Shown here piece after piece: positions 32,873 to 43,799 of a stretch of DNA of 64,000 bases. This DNA comes from Ixodes scapularis. Its lineage: Eukaryota > Arthropoda > Arachnida > Ixodida > Ixodidae. The position numbers and the translations under genes were made by a program. Below the pieces are notes generated by a model. That model had not been told where the DNA came from. It saw only the letters and a program-made list of their open reading frames with translations, and did no database searches. The stretch covers positions 8,210,196 through 8,274,195 of the forward strand of contig NW_024609839.1 of NCBI RefSeq assembly GCF_016920785.2. The letters run 5' to 3'. Every line of letters starts with the position of its first letter. The first letter of the stretch is position 1.

Positions 32873-34742
32873 AACAATCATGAACCAACTGGCTCAGCTT
32901 CAAGCCGTCATGAGCATATCACCAAGCATATTTCAGAAGCATCAATCATGGTCATACCCATAACATCAACACATCTTCCCAGGAAACCGAAACCACGGTG
33001 GAATAACGACTGCCGCATAGCAAAAAAGAAACAGAACAAAGCTTGGGGAATATTCCGCCGACACCCAACACAAACTAATCTCATCACCTTTAGGGTAATG
33101 AAATCTCGCGCTCGGTCTATTCGCAGGAAGCCTAAGCGAGAGAGCTTCAAGTGATACATATCTTCCATAAACGGCAGTGTTTCGTGCAAAGAGGTATGGG
33201 ACCGAGTGCATATTATCAATGGCTGCTACCGTGCATATTCTATCCCTCTTTTGACTAGACATGGAATCTGCCCCAAAAGTATTGAGGAGCAAGCTAATCT
33301 ACTAGGAGAGCATTTTGAGTCTGTCTCAAGCTCTGATCATTATACGCCAGCTTTCATTCGGCATAAACTCCATGCCGAGAAAATATCTATAAATACCTCA
33401 GGAGGCAATCAAGAACCTTATAATGTACCATTTACACTACATGAACTTGAGGCAGTACTGCATAGTCCCAAGCAGACTGCCCCTGGCCCTGATGGTATTC
33501 ACTACACTATGCTATGCCACCTACATCCCTCAACGCTTGAACTCATTTTGTATTTATCCAGCCGTGTTTGGTCGGAGGGCCATTTCCCGTCGTCTTGGAA
33601 GGTGGCCACTGTCATTCCTTTGCTTAAGCCAGGCAAAGATGCTTCATGTGCTTCCAGTTACAGACGGATAGCACTAACGAGTTGTCTCTCAAAAACACTA
33701 GAGAGAATGATAAACAAAAGACTAATGTATTACCTAGAAAAAGCAACCTTCTAGACAAATATCAGTGTGGCTTCCGTTCGTTTCAATCCACGCTCGACCA
33801 CCTGGTTCAATTTGAGACCACTCTGCGGGAGGCATTTGTAAATAAGCAACGCTGTGTTTCTGTCTTTTTTTATTTAGAGAAGGCATGTGATACGGCCTGG
33901 TGTTTTGGAATTCTGCAAGATTTGGTTGGTCTTGGTGTCCGAGGTAGAATGCTAGGTGCTATTCAAAGTTACTTGCAATGTCGCACTTTTTATGTAAGAT
34001 TGGGAACAACCCTTTCCAGGGAGTTTTTTCAAGAAAATGGAGTTCCCCAGGGACGTGTCCTTAGCGTAACCCTTTTCATTGTAAAGATGAATTCTATTGC
34101 CCGTGCTATACCTCCTTCCGTGCAATATTCTATAGGTATAGATGATATTCAAATTTCTGTCTCGTCCTGTAATCCTTCAATATGTGAACGTCGGGTCCAG
34201 CTGGTGATTAACAAATTACAAAAATGGGATGACACAAACGGTTTTAAATTTTCGCCAGAAAAACTCCCTGTGTGTGTTTTTCTCGCCGGCGTGGAGTTCT
34301 GCAAGAGCCTTCTTTACAAATGTATGGAATACCAATAGCGACAGAAAGTAAACATAAGTTTCTGGGAGTCGTATTTGATTTGAACTTGACTTTTGTTCTA
34401 CATATTAGGAACTTAAAGCTTAAATGTCTCAAATCGCTGAATATACTTCAGGTTCTATCACATGTATCATGGGGCTCCGATAGACAATGTCTGTTACGCA
34501 TATACAGGGCGGTTGTTCGCTCCAGGCTTGATTATAGGAGCATTGTGTATGGCTCTTCCCGAGCATCAGTCCTAAAGATGTTGGACCCCATTCACCACCA
34601 GGGACTGCGATTGGCTACTGGAGCATTTCGCACCTCCCCGGTACTTAGTCTGTATGCAGAAGCTAATGAGCCATCCCTTGAAAGTATGAGGTTTGCTCTG
34701 GGGTTTACGTATTCTAGTCGAGTTCGCTCGGTCCCTCAGCAC
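32873..34742 (+). pseudogene. I-like LINE ORF2 linker and reverse transcriptase
   Basis: Frames after the PLE give STHLPRKPKPRWNNDCRIAK, SKEVWDRVHIINGC, ADQANLLGEHFESVSSSD-like text, KQTAPGPDGIHYTML, SSWKVATVIPLLKPGKD, YRRIALTSCLSKTLERMINK, then DKYQCGFRSFQSTLDHLVQF, FFYLEKACDTAW, NGVPQGRVLSVTLFIVKMN and SIGIDDIQIS. These are RT motifs 0-7. The motif A Asp is Tyr (FFYLEK) and the catalytic box reads GIDD (Asp pair kept at 34141-34146). Frameshifts near 33150, 33750 and 34270. The thumb (FLGVVFDLNLTF, SRLDYRSIVYGS) runs to the hAT insertion. Confidence 0.88.
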
Positions 34743-35454
34743 CAGACTTGTACGTAACGCGTTACAAGTAATTGATTACTTGTAATCAATTACAGTTAAG
34801 TGTAATTTTGTAACGCTTCAATTACATTTGTCAAGCTGTAACGCTCGGAGTAATTCAATTACTTTTTTTCTGTAATCAATTACAAAATCAATTACACAAT
34901 TACCAATTACATTTTTCATTCCACAATTTTTTTTTCTCACAAAAATCAACATAGTCACTCAGCCATGGAGCAAAAATGATTGACATTTTTTTAACATCTA
35001 AAAAAAAATAAAACTAGGATTAGTCGGCAAATCCTTTTTCTTTTGCGCCACGCTCTTCTACAAGCGCGCCACCAGCCTTGGCTGGGGAGTTCCGGATCTC
35101 GTTCCAGATTGCTGATAAAGTCGACGGGAAGCGGGAACTCGCTATTGACTTTTTAGTGGGCTTTGTTCCTTAGGTCGACGCGTCAGCTACACGACAAGGT
35201 CCGGGTCTGAAAACAAAAGAGGGAACAATAACCAAACAAAATTGTGTACGCAATATTTTACTGCGTATTTGTGTATTTCTGTCATTGCAATAAGAAGTAA
35301 CGTGAAAGTAACTTGAAAAGTAATCAATTACTTTGCAGTAATTGTTCAATTACTTCTGGGAGGCAGTAATCAGTAACGGTAATCGGTTACTTTTTTGACT
35401 GTAGTAATTGTAATTGTAATCAGTTACTTTTTTTCAGTAACGTGTACAAGTCTG
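34743..35454. mobile_element. Non-autonomous hAT-type MITE, 712 bp, 8-bp TSD
   Basis: The ends CAGACTTGTAC and GTACAAGTCTG are inverted and flanked by an exact 8-bp duplication, CTCAGCAC (34735-34742 and 35455-35462). The 8-bp TSD and CAG...CTG ends are hAT hallmarks. Both ends are loaded with forward and reverse copies of TAATCAATTAC. The middle (35010-35210) is unique DNA without a coding frame. It splits the LINE between RT thumb and RNase H. Confidence 0.88.
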
Positions 35455-35462
35455 CTCAGCAC

Positions 35463-36567
35463 CCTACCCGCAATTACCCCGAAAACATCAGGTTCCAAAG
35501 AACATTTGAAAATAAACCAACCGTTGTTCCTCCTTTTGCAATTAGGAATACGAGTTATGCTGCGTCTGTAGAGCTAGATCCCAGGCCTCCAGTAGTTCAG
35601 TGCTGAACCACTATAGCCCCGTGGGATTATCATATCATTAATTGTGACCTTACACTGACTAAACATTTAAAAAAAATACACCAAATGAAGTCATGAGGCA
35701 GGAATTCTTTCAGCTACAAAATCAATATGAACAGTACGTAGGTCTGTATGCAGATGGGACTAAAACAGACTCTGTGGTTGGCTGTGCTATGATAGGGCCA
35801 TCTGTGAAGCAGATCAAGAGAATCCAAAATGCAGCCACCATACTGACAGCTGAGCTCTATGGCCTGCTGTTAGCTGTTGATTATGCAACAAAACAAAGGC
35901 TTCGCCGCTCAATTGTTTACATAGATACCTTGAGTTCATTAAGAGAACTTACACCACTGAAGCGCATTAAAAATCCAACTTGTTCTAGAATTACAAAATA
36001 AAGTTATCGCTGCCTCGTACAAGCAGATTGAGATAAGTTTCAGCTGGGTCTCAAGCCACGTCGGCATACCAGGTAATGAAAAGGCTGATAGTGCTGCAAA
36101 TTTTGCAGAGACAAATCAACCTGCAAAAAATACCATACAAAGACTACCATATCCTTCTGAAGTGTTGCATTCGAACTAAGTGGCAACGCGAATGGAATAA
36201 TGAAACACATAACAAACTGCGTGCTGTAAAACCTTTTCTAAGTGAGTGGGAGAGCGCCCGGCATCGGGAACGCTTTTATGATGTAGTATTGTGCCGGCTA
36301 CGAATTGGTCATACGCGTCTCACCCATGGGCACCTCTTGCGTCGAGAGGATGCTCCAGAGTGTGAACATTGCAACATCCCTCTATCAATATCACACATCC
36401 TACTTGAGTGCCCGAAGTATGGCCAAGATCGTTTCAAAAAGTTTTCGCAAATATATCAAAAACATACTCCACTGCACTTAGTTATTTTACTTGGCAAACA
36501 GCCGCTGATTCCGCACGCTTGTGCGTTTACCTTTCCTAAGGACATTGGCCTTATACACCGACTATGA
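35463..36567 (+). pseudogene. I-like LINE ORF2 RNase H and C-terminal finger
   Basis: After a spacer, frames read YVGLYADGTKTDSVVG (first Asp), ILTAELYGLLLAVDYA (Glu), IVYIDTLSSLREL (second Asp) and SSHVGIPGNEKADSAA (last Asp), so all four RNase H acidic positions are present. The last frame (36076-36567) ends with RLRIGHTRLTHGHLL and a CX2CX7HX4C finger (CEHCNIPLSISHILLEC). RNase H separates this element from the CR1/Jockey copies elsewhere in the window. Frameshift at about 36000 and one stop near 36180. Confidence 0.88.
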
Positions 36568-36757
36568 TTTTAATTAGTAATCCGAACTCACCTTCATCCT
36601 GTATACACTTATACAATCTCATATACACAGTTTTATTACATCATCAGCTACTATAGCTCTTTCTCCTTCCAAACCCTTGCTTATACAATAGTTCCACCCT
36701 TGGCACATTTTGGCCTTAGTAGCCCTTGCGCCATGAAACCCCAAATAATCAATCAAT
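36568..36757 (+). repeat. I-like LINE 3' UTR and (TAATCAATC)n tail
   Basis: Contains GGCCTTAGTAGCCCTTGCGC and ends in AATAATCAATCAATC, directly followed by the 3' copy of the target site duplication. Confidence 0.8.
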
Positions 36758-36769
36758 CAGTTGCAAAAA
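36758..36769 (+). repeat. Target site duplication, 3' copy
   Basis: CAGTTGCAAAAA; follows the LINE tail directly. Confidence 0.85.
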
Positions 36770-37418
36770 AAGAAGATATTCACCATTCAAAACTTAGTTA
36801 CCTCGTTCTAGGTTCGAAACAGACACCTTCGGTTTATCTTTTTTTTTTTTTTTTTTACAGTGACTTTAAAGGTTGAAAAGTTGCCTTTTAAAAATATATT
36901 TCTAGATTCCTCTCGCGCTTCCCACTTCGACAATTCTGACTATTCTTTTTGCAAGGCAAGATGAAAATATTTAAGACTGTCACTCACTCAATATTACTTT
37001 AAATTGCAGCGATTTCGTCCTTTACTTTCTTTGTGGCCACAATTACGAAGAAAAATTTGTAACTATAAAGCTAAAATAATGTCATCAAAACAAATATGAA
37101 GTTTCCACACCAAAGTACAGCACTTTTTTCTGTCCTTGTGCGTGTCAATGAGCTTTGCCCTTCCAATATTACTTGAAACAGCTGTTGAACTCTATGCGAT
37201 TACATACATTTAGCTTTTTTTTTTAACTGTACGTTTCCTCAACTACCAGCAGCTCAAAGTTTCCTTCCAAAGCATGACAAATTTGTAGTGGAAAACACCC
37301 CGTCAAAGCTGACAAGATTACCGCAGAAAAAAAAAGAAAAAGATCAGTGGTGTTGACAACTAATATTGCAATTCATAAAGAAAAAAAATAGTCGTTTACT
37401 AATTTTTGTAACGCGAAA
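36770..37418. other. No recognisable gene
   Basis: AT-rich; T18 run near 36839-36857 and A/T runs near 37213 and 37327. Nothing coding. Confidence 0.5.
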
Positions 37419-38145
37419 TCAGAACGCAGCTCTTAAGGAGGAGGGAAGGGTACGAAAGGAAGAGTATGCCCCTCCTCCTATCCGTACCCTCTCCTCCTCC
37501 ACTCCTCGTCCTCCCCTCCTTTCACCTCCTCCTCCTCTTCCCTTCTCCTCCTCCCCTCCCCTTCCTCCTCCGTACTTTTTCCTCCACCTCCTCCGCACAT
37601 GACGTCAATTTTCACGCTAACTCTAGCAGAGAAACTGAATTTGGTGTTAGGTGACGTCACACCAAGTTTTGTTACGTCATTTTCGTAGTTAAATTTAGTG
37701 GGGAAGCTGAATGGCTGTTGGGGTGACGTGACGTCAATTTTCCCCGCTATAACTAGCGGAGAAACTGAATATTTTTATAGGTGACCTGACAATAAAGTCA
37801 TGTGACGTCATTTTTCATGCTAAATTTAGCGGGTAACTGAATTGGTATTGAGGTCCCGTTCCGTCAACATTTCCGCTAAATTTAGCGGTGAATTGAACTG
37901 CTGTTGAGGTCACGTAACGTCAATTTCCCCCCTAAATATGAAGGTGATACTGACTTTCTACAGAGGTGACGTAACATCACGTCGGATGACGTCATTTTTC
38001 TGCTAAATTTAGCGGGGAAGTTGAATTAGAGTTGAGGTCACATAACGTCAAGTTTCCCACTAAATTTAGCGCGGTTACGCCGACGCGGACGGCGACGCCG
38101 ACGTGGCGAAACCAGGACACGGGCAGAACAGCTGCGCTCTAAAAA
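37419..38145 (-). repeat. MITE-like repeat, copy 2 (CTAAATTTAGCGG family)
   Basis: Left end AGAACGCAGCTCTTAAGGAG, a CCTCCTC-rich stretch (37470-37600), then six to seven units combining CTAAATTTAGCGGGG with GGTGACGTGACGTCAATTTT, then GCGGTTACGCCGACG and a right end CAGCTGCGCTCTAAAA. The outer ends are inverted copies (AGAGCGCAGCT). This copy lies in reverse relative to those at 57 and 55669. Best preserved of the three. Confidence 0.75.
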
Positions 38146-38149
38146 CAAA

Positions 38150-38555
38150 TTCCTGTTTGATTTCGAATTGACCCAGTCCTGACCCTACACGGCGATACCG
38201 CCCCTACTAAACCAGGTTCGTGACGAATAAGGGAAAAGTGTTCACTTTTGGCAAGCGGGAATCCGTCGTCCGTCCACTGAAATATCAAGACGCAATCGTC
38301 CGTGGCCCAACCAACTACAGCGGGCATCCCCCTCCACAGACAAAAGCCCGTATTCAAGAAATGCCTCGCTTCCCCGACCGAACGAAGGCGGTCCCGTCAT
38401 AACCGGGAGACCCGCAACCGAACGGTCATCTGATAATTGAAATACCAGACCTCGTCCTAAACAAACTCCTGGCGTCAAGCTATCCTCATTCCTCATCTCA
38501 CTTCTTTCTCCCTTGTTGGTATAGCTTCTTTCCTTATTTTGTAGTACGAGCTACA
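38150..38555. other. No recognisable gene
   Basis: Moderate GC. Open frames of 60-84 codons on both strands (38139-38496) show no motif. Confidence 0.4.
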
Positions 38556-38559
38556 CTGG

Positions 38560-38835
38560 CCGAGGGTTGAGCAGTTTCGCGTTGCTCTCAAAGAGCCATG
38601 CTGGGCATGCGCGAGGAGCAGTGACGTCACACGGCGCACAGCTGGCGTAGCGGAGCCGCCGCCGCCGCGCGCGCCTCGCCGGTCTGCGCATTCCGGAGGA
38701 GTGACGCCATAGCCGCGGCAGACGCACTGGTGCCACCGCGTGCCCAGCAGTGCGCCTCCGTTGCGCAGTAGCCAAGTCTGACGCTACATCGGAGCCGCTT
38801 GATAGCGCCTCGCATTTTGTGCGGATAAGCTTACG
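38560..38835. other. CpG-rich segment
   Basis: Dense CpG (GGAGCCGCCGCCGCCGCGCG and flanks) in otherwise AT-rich DNA, with one TGACGTCAC word. Could be a promoter CpG patch or a GC-rich repeat. Chance frames on both strands are explained by base composition. Confidence 0.4.
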
Positions 38836-39396
38836 CTACGTATATCCTGGCATAGCCGAGCTAAGCCTCCGGAATTTTTTTCTTAGATTCTTTTTTCTTT
38901 CTCCCATTGCGTGGCCCATCCGCGGTGGCGTTTACCGTCGTCTGGAAGCGATCCAATTCTTCCGTTCTAATTCAATCCTATCCGACACATATGAGTTGTG
39001 TCACAATCAACCACCTCATTCTCAAAACCACCGTCGACAAATCCGCTTTATTCGTAATTTAATTCCACTAATTTTTCGACAAATAAAGTTATTAAGAACC
39101 TAAAGTCTTGTCATGGAGCAAGCGTCATCCTACCCTCTTTCCGACGTATCAGCCCAGCTAATCATAAGATGTTGCGTAATGGGGACTCCTGTTTGTAACA
39201 GACTGAAGTGAGGGAATGCACAGCAACAGCAGAGGATGCGAGTCACGCGGGGGGATGTGAATGGGGATGCTGCACTTTGACATTTTCCCATTGTCTTTCT
39301 GTAGCATCCGGGTATGAGTTTATCTATCTAATCTAGATGGTGACTTGTAATTTGCTTTACAGTAAAACTTTGAATCCAAGTGGCGAAGCGAGACAT
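38836..39396. other. No recognisable gene
   Basis: No paired ends and no coding motif seen. AATAAAG at about 39082 could be a polyadenylation signal on the + strand, without an associated gene. Confidence 0.35.
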
Positions 39397-39606
39397 ACCG
39401 CCGAATTCAGAAACCTCACTCAAACTACTCTCAAACTGAAGGGCCCCTCCACTTCCTCGAGGAAGGCGCGAGGGCCGGCGCTGGCCAATCGCGAGGACGG
39501 GTCCGCCATCGCGATTGGCCAGCGCCGGCCCTCGCGCCTTCCTCGAGGAAGGGGAGGGGCCCTTCAGTTTGAGTGTAGTTTGAGTGAGGTTTCTGAATTC
39601 GGCGGT
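39397..39606. repeat. Near-perfect foldback, 97-bp arms, 16-nt loop
   Basis: The left arm 39397-39493 and right arm 39510-39606 are inverted copies with only one to three mismatches or indels (starting ACCGCCGAATTCAGAAACCT, inner end TGGCCAATCGCG). The loop is 39494-39509. High GC. Probably a MITE that acts as a foldback. If transcribed it would form a long hairpin, a possible small-RNA source (inference). Confidence 0.9.
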
Positions 39607-39791
39607 TAGACGTTAATTTAGTTTGTTTAAAAAAAATTGCATGTTTTTGTTTAGCTTAAAGCTTCTGCAGTAGCGAGCTGTTCGGAATATTTGATTCGGT
39701 TCCAAACCATTTGCTTTTATTCAATTTTCCCACCGTCACATTTTGCCTTGAACCAGGAACCAAAAGCGACTTAAGCCTGCTTAAGTGGCAC

Positions 39792-40698
39792 CAGGGATGG
39801 GCAGAGATACCGTAAGAAGTGTTCTGGAATACAAGTAGTGAGATACATCGGATTCAAGGCCCAAGATACAGATACTCAGATACAATTGTCTTTTATGCAA
39901 CGGGATTTTCCTGAGATACTTCTGCAAAACCGTCGAAGAAGTATTCCTGAATGCGGATACAGATACTTATAAAAATAAATTTGTTACCAAACGGTGCTAG
40001 ACGGGGAGGGTGTAGTTCATGGCCAATACGAATGGTAACTTATGCTTGTGTTACTTATTTTTTGCCATTTTATGCTGTTCATCTTACCTCAAATTCTTTA
40101 TTTATAATTAATTAAGAAAACATGGCACCCCCGTTGAACCATATAGTTATACAACGGTAAAACTGCGTGTCAGGCGTCTGCCCAAAATGAACCCCGTTTT
40201 GCCGTGAAGGCGCATCGCAAACTGTCGTATTATAAGCTTGTGTGTCACCGATGGTGTGGGAAATCGGATAACAGGACCATACTTTTACTTCACTCTTCCT
40301 TTGCAGCGTTCTCTCTGCTAAATTGGAAAGAGTGGAGGGCTTTGTGAAAGGAAGCGATTTGGTTGTTCTTGTCCGGAACCTTTTTTAAACCACTATTTTT
40401 TTTAAAGCCGGTGACTGAGATGGATCATGTGTTAGGGCGGGCTCATATTATAGATTACGAAGGAACTTGCACCTAACAGATGTTTTTATCTTTTAAATTT
40501 ATCTTAAAAATGACAACAAATATAAGGAGATGCCTAAGTTCGGCAAAGTATCGCGATACAAGCGATACATCATAAATGTATTTACAGAGATACAAATACG
40601 TTTTTTTTTAAATGTATCTCAATACAGAAATACAGATACTAAAAGTATCTCTAACATACTATCGCGATACATATGTATCGCGATACTGCACAGTTCTG
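39792..40698. mobile_element. hAT-type MITE, about 907 bp, GATAC-repeat ends
   Basis: Starts CAGGGATGGGCAGAGATAC and ends GATACTGCACAGTTCTG (inverted CAG.../...CTG). The flanks AGTGGCAC (39784-39791) and ATTGGTAC (40699-40706) are an imperfect 8-bp duplication. Both end regions are filled with ATACAGATAC words in both directions, like the TAATCAATTAC words in the MITE at 34743. No coding. Confidence 0.75.
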
Positions 40699-40706
40699 AT
40701 TGGTAC

Positions 40707-42560
40707 GTAGATTGATTGCATTCATTACAAAGCCTAATGCAATTCATTAAATAATGCAGCCAGCAACAGCAAAGAAAGGTTCAGTAATTTTACGGTATAT
40801 ATTTCGGTGTTTTTATACCATAACAAAAAAAATGTTTACTAGATGAGATATATTTTTTTTTTGTTAATTGAAAATCGTGCTTCTTCAAAATAAGTTATGA
40901 ATGAATCCAACTAAAGGAGAAAAATTCGAGAAGACATTTAAGACTGCACACATGTAAGAATACGAAGGCATTCGTACAAGCAGAGTGCCATGTCTTCCTT
41001 TAGCACATGGTGCCCCGGCGGCGACATCACGTTCCCCCCCTGGGCAGGCGCGGCGAACCTCGCCGGCTTCACGACGGCTTCCCGTGACGAAGTATTGCGT
41101 TGCTGGGGTATTCTTTATGGTTTACTGGGAATGGGAATTTAGGTACCGTTTTTCGCCGGCATCACTCCATGAGACATTTAAAGTTTACGCATTAAAATAG
41201 AAAGGTTTGTTATTTTTTTTAGCAAATTGCTTCGTCAAAAATTAAGTTTAAGAATAAATCAACACAAGTTATAATGCTTTTGTAATTCTCCTTCAGCCCT
41301 TCTAGCACACGATCAAAGTAAACATCACGTGTAACAAAATGCAGAAGCATATCTGTTCTAGTTATGTTTGTACTCCACAGCATAAACCAGTTTCTTACAG
41401 TTGAAATCGAGGAAGCTCTCCCTAAAATACTTCAGAAACTTTTAAAACTCTTGAGAAGTGTATCGAAAAACAAACACTTATCCTCATTACAAAAGCTTAA
41501 GAACACGCTTTTTTTTTTTCTTTCGCTCGAAAAACAGCACGTATTGAACTTTCTTTCTCGAACATTATATAACAAAAAAGAAATCATAATGCGTTCAACG
41601 AATGCAACTTAGTTACGGCGCACTTAGTTGAGCGTCTGCTTTAAGCATGTCAATGGTTTAAGCAGTTACTTAACTTCGGAAATGATGAACGCCGAAGAAG
41701 AAACATAAACTGCACATATTTTTTTTCTTCCGCCCCTTCTGTGGCGACACAAGAAAACAGGCTTAGAGCCTCCTTAACGCGACTAAGCTCATCCAAACTT
41801 TAACGTACCGCTAAATTTGCGTTACCGAAGGCACTGCGTAAAATAAAAAGGAACTTCAGGCTCTGGAAGCGTTATTAAAGTTTCAAACCTTTCAACATGG
41901 ATCTTTGGGTTTTATTTTTCTGTCTCTCTTAAAACTAACTTCCGAAGTGTCGTGAAGTTCGGGCGTTACACCGAAGAGAGCTGCTTAATTTTATCTTGTC
42001 ACTTCTATTAAAAAAAAGGGAACTTTACAAAGATTTCTTGCCACGAAGTTTGACACTAATATAAAATGAGGCACACGCAACGAGGGTGGCTTCTAGCTAA
42101 TCAGGTAGTCCTGTGGTAGAGCTCACCACCGGTATAAAATATCAAGTTCTTGCTTTTACCCAGAATATTTTTTGTGCTAGCACTTCTAAAGTGTCTTGTA
42201 AAGACGTATGCGTATTTTATGCAGGTGTACAATCTTTCGTGGTTTCCTGATTACAAACGAAAAATCGGAAATCTGCATATTAGGGACCCCGTAAATAAAA
42301 ATTAAGAAAACAATGAATTTTATAAAATATGTAAATAAGACAATCAGGCATTTGAGAGCATCGTTTTTCTAGTTGGCGAGTAGAGTAACCGTTATTTTGT
42401 CATAAATCGCGAGTTTTTTTAGTCTTTATGACGAGTATTCCGGATGCCTCGTCAAACAATCCCAGTGAAGGAAATCCTGCATCATTGCGCATACAAAGCA
42501 AAACAGACATGGAGCTGTTTTACTCCAAACAGAGCATTCTTCATTTCCCAAGTATGTACA
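40707..42560. other. No recognisable gene; AT-rich
   Basis: Short frames only (for example 41364-41612) without motifs; T and A runs; a GC patch at 41010-41090. No paired terminal repeats. Confidence 0.45.
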
Positions 42561-42672
42561 ATGACCAAACCGAAACATAGCCGCCATCCCTCTTTTGAAG
42601 CGGTTTTGGCGTCCCTTATAGTGGTAATAACTACGTGTGCCGTGGGAGTTTTCATTTTTACGACGTCAACAG
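42561..42672 (+). CDS. Possible first coding exon with a membrane-spanning segment
   Basis: ATG at 42561 opens MTKPKHSRHPSFEAVL followed by a roughly 20-residue hydrophobic run (ASLIVVITTCAVGVFIF) and then ACAG/GTAATT, a plausible donor at 42672/42673. A short basic N-terminus followed by a membrane anchor would fit a type II membrane protein. No downstream exon was identified and the frame is only about 37 codons, so this may be chance. Confidence 0.25.
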
Positions 42673-42771
42673 GTAATTCGCCATGTTTCGTAGCAAATCC
42701 CTGGGTGCTTTTCCTGTAGTGTTTTTGTGTCACGTGAACTCATGATTTCACGTGTCATGTGACGTTACGTC

Positions 42772-42990
42772 ACACTCTAAGAAAAAATGGAGGAAAAAGT
42801 AGCAACGGCGCGTCTTCCTCCCTTCTACTCACGCGCCCCCAAGCGGACACGAGAAAAGTGGAGGAACGAAACGTTTTTCTCCTTCTCCAGGCAGACGGGA
42901 GAAAGTTTTCGCCCTCCCGACTCATCTTCTTTTGGTTTCGTTTTTCGAGCAGGTCGCGCACGTTGTTTAATAAATAGCTGTTGAGTTGAT
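42772..42990. repeat. MITE-like element with ACACTCTAAGAAAAA end
   Basis: Starts ACACTCTAAGAAAAAATGGA and contains repeated GGAGAAAG/CTTCTCC-type words. It shares its end with 43034, 59291 and (inverted) 63532. The right border was not defined. Confidence 0.5.
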
Positions 42991-43033
42991 CGAGCTTCAG
43001 CGGCAGCGAAGGCCGCCTGTAATTCCGTCTTCT

Positions 43034-43190
43034 ACACTCTTAGAAAAAAAGGAGTCCAAAGGGAGTCACTGCTTCCATGACTCTCTTTGACACTTCACGA
43101 CTCTCTTAGAGAGTCACTTTTTCGTGTGACTCTGTTGTGACTCTTCCCCTTCTCAACGGGAGTCACAGGTCAGCAGTATTTGCCCTACCG
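43034..43190. repeat. MITE-like element with ACACTCTTAGAAAAA end and GAGTCAC repeats
   Basis: Starts ACACTCTTAGAAAAAAAGGA and then carries about eight copies of GAGTCAC or its complement GTGACTC in both directions within 130 bp. Non-coding. Confidence 0.6.
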
Positions 43191-43677
43191 AAAAAAAAAG
43201 TATGAATGCTGCTTCGCGGCGTCCATCCGGCAACCCAAACCCCGCCGTTTCCCTATGCACCTCTAGAAAGGGAGTCCGACACCATTTAGTTCAAACCCTA
43301 TTGGAAAAACGTACAAGAAACAAACCTGCTGCTCGTACAGTTCTGGTATGACACCACCGTAATTTCTTTGTGTTACGCATGCAGCTAGTTTGGTTTGGCG
43401 TTCTGCATAACTGGAGATACCGGCACCGCTATGGCTCCGGGTCTGTCTATACTGGCAGCCACTTTGCTTGCCGATATGATTCGGTGTGGCTGGTATGATT
43501 TTGCGTCCGATGACGTAAGCGACTGCCGTCGTTCCAACAAAACGCTTATACCACGGGACCACCGGTATAACCAAATCATACATGCAGAAAGACGACCGCC
43601 ATCTTCCAACAAAAACGTCCATCGTTCACCACCGCTATCGTTACATACACCATACATGTCGAAAAAGAACATAAGCC

Positions 43678-43738
43678 ACGTTTACACGAATGCGACTTAG
43701 TCGTATTGAATCCAGTTGCCGCATTCAATATGCGGTCA
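43678..43738. repeat. Imperfect palindrome CGTTTACACGAATGCG ... CATGTAAACG
   Basis: An inverted-repeat segment of about 60 bp whose ends read CGTTTACA and TGTAAACG, with inner AATGCG/GCATTC words. Looks like a short hairpin MITE or the end of one. Confidence 0.45.
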
Positions 43739-43799
43739 TGTAAACGGCATAATGCGCAAAGCGCATCGCATTTTGGAACGGGGAGGATTATCGGAAGGC

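Larger units (their letters stand above)
27739..36757 (+). mobile_element. I-like LINE (two ORFs, RNase H), 12-bp TSD, three later insertions
   Basis: CAGTTGCAAAAA occurs at 27727-27738 and 36758-36769, directly outside the element's 5' GC-rich leader and its 3' TAATCAATCAATC tail. This is a clean target site duplication. Contents in order: 5' UTR, gag-like ORF1 with CCHC residues, and ORF2 with APE endonuclease, RT, RNase H and a CCHC-like C-terminal finger. RNase H plus this layout fits the I clade group (I/R1/LOA/Ingi). Removing inserts at 29792-31610, 32139-32872 and 34743-35454 leaves about 5.75 kb. All ORFs carry stops or shifts. Confidence 0.9.

Noticed and set aside
37366..37660. Pro/Ser-rich and Glu/Arg-rich frames on opposite strands
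   Set aside because: Translation of the CCTCCTCC module of the MITE copy 2.
42090..42150. Possible tRNA (GTCCTGTGGTAGAGCTC)
   Set aside because: Only an A-box-like word; no B box and no cloverleaf stems could be drawn.
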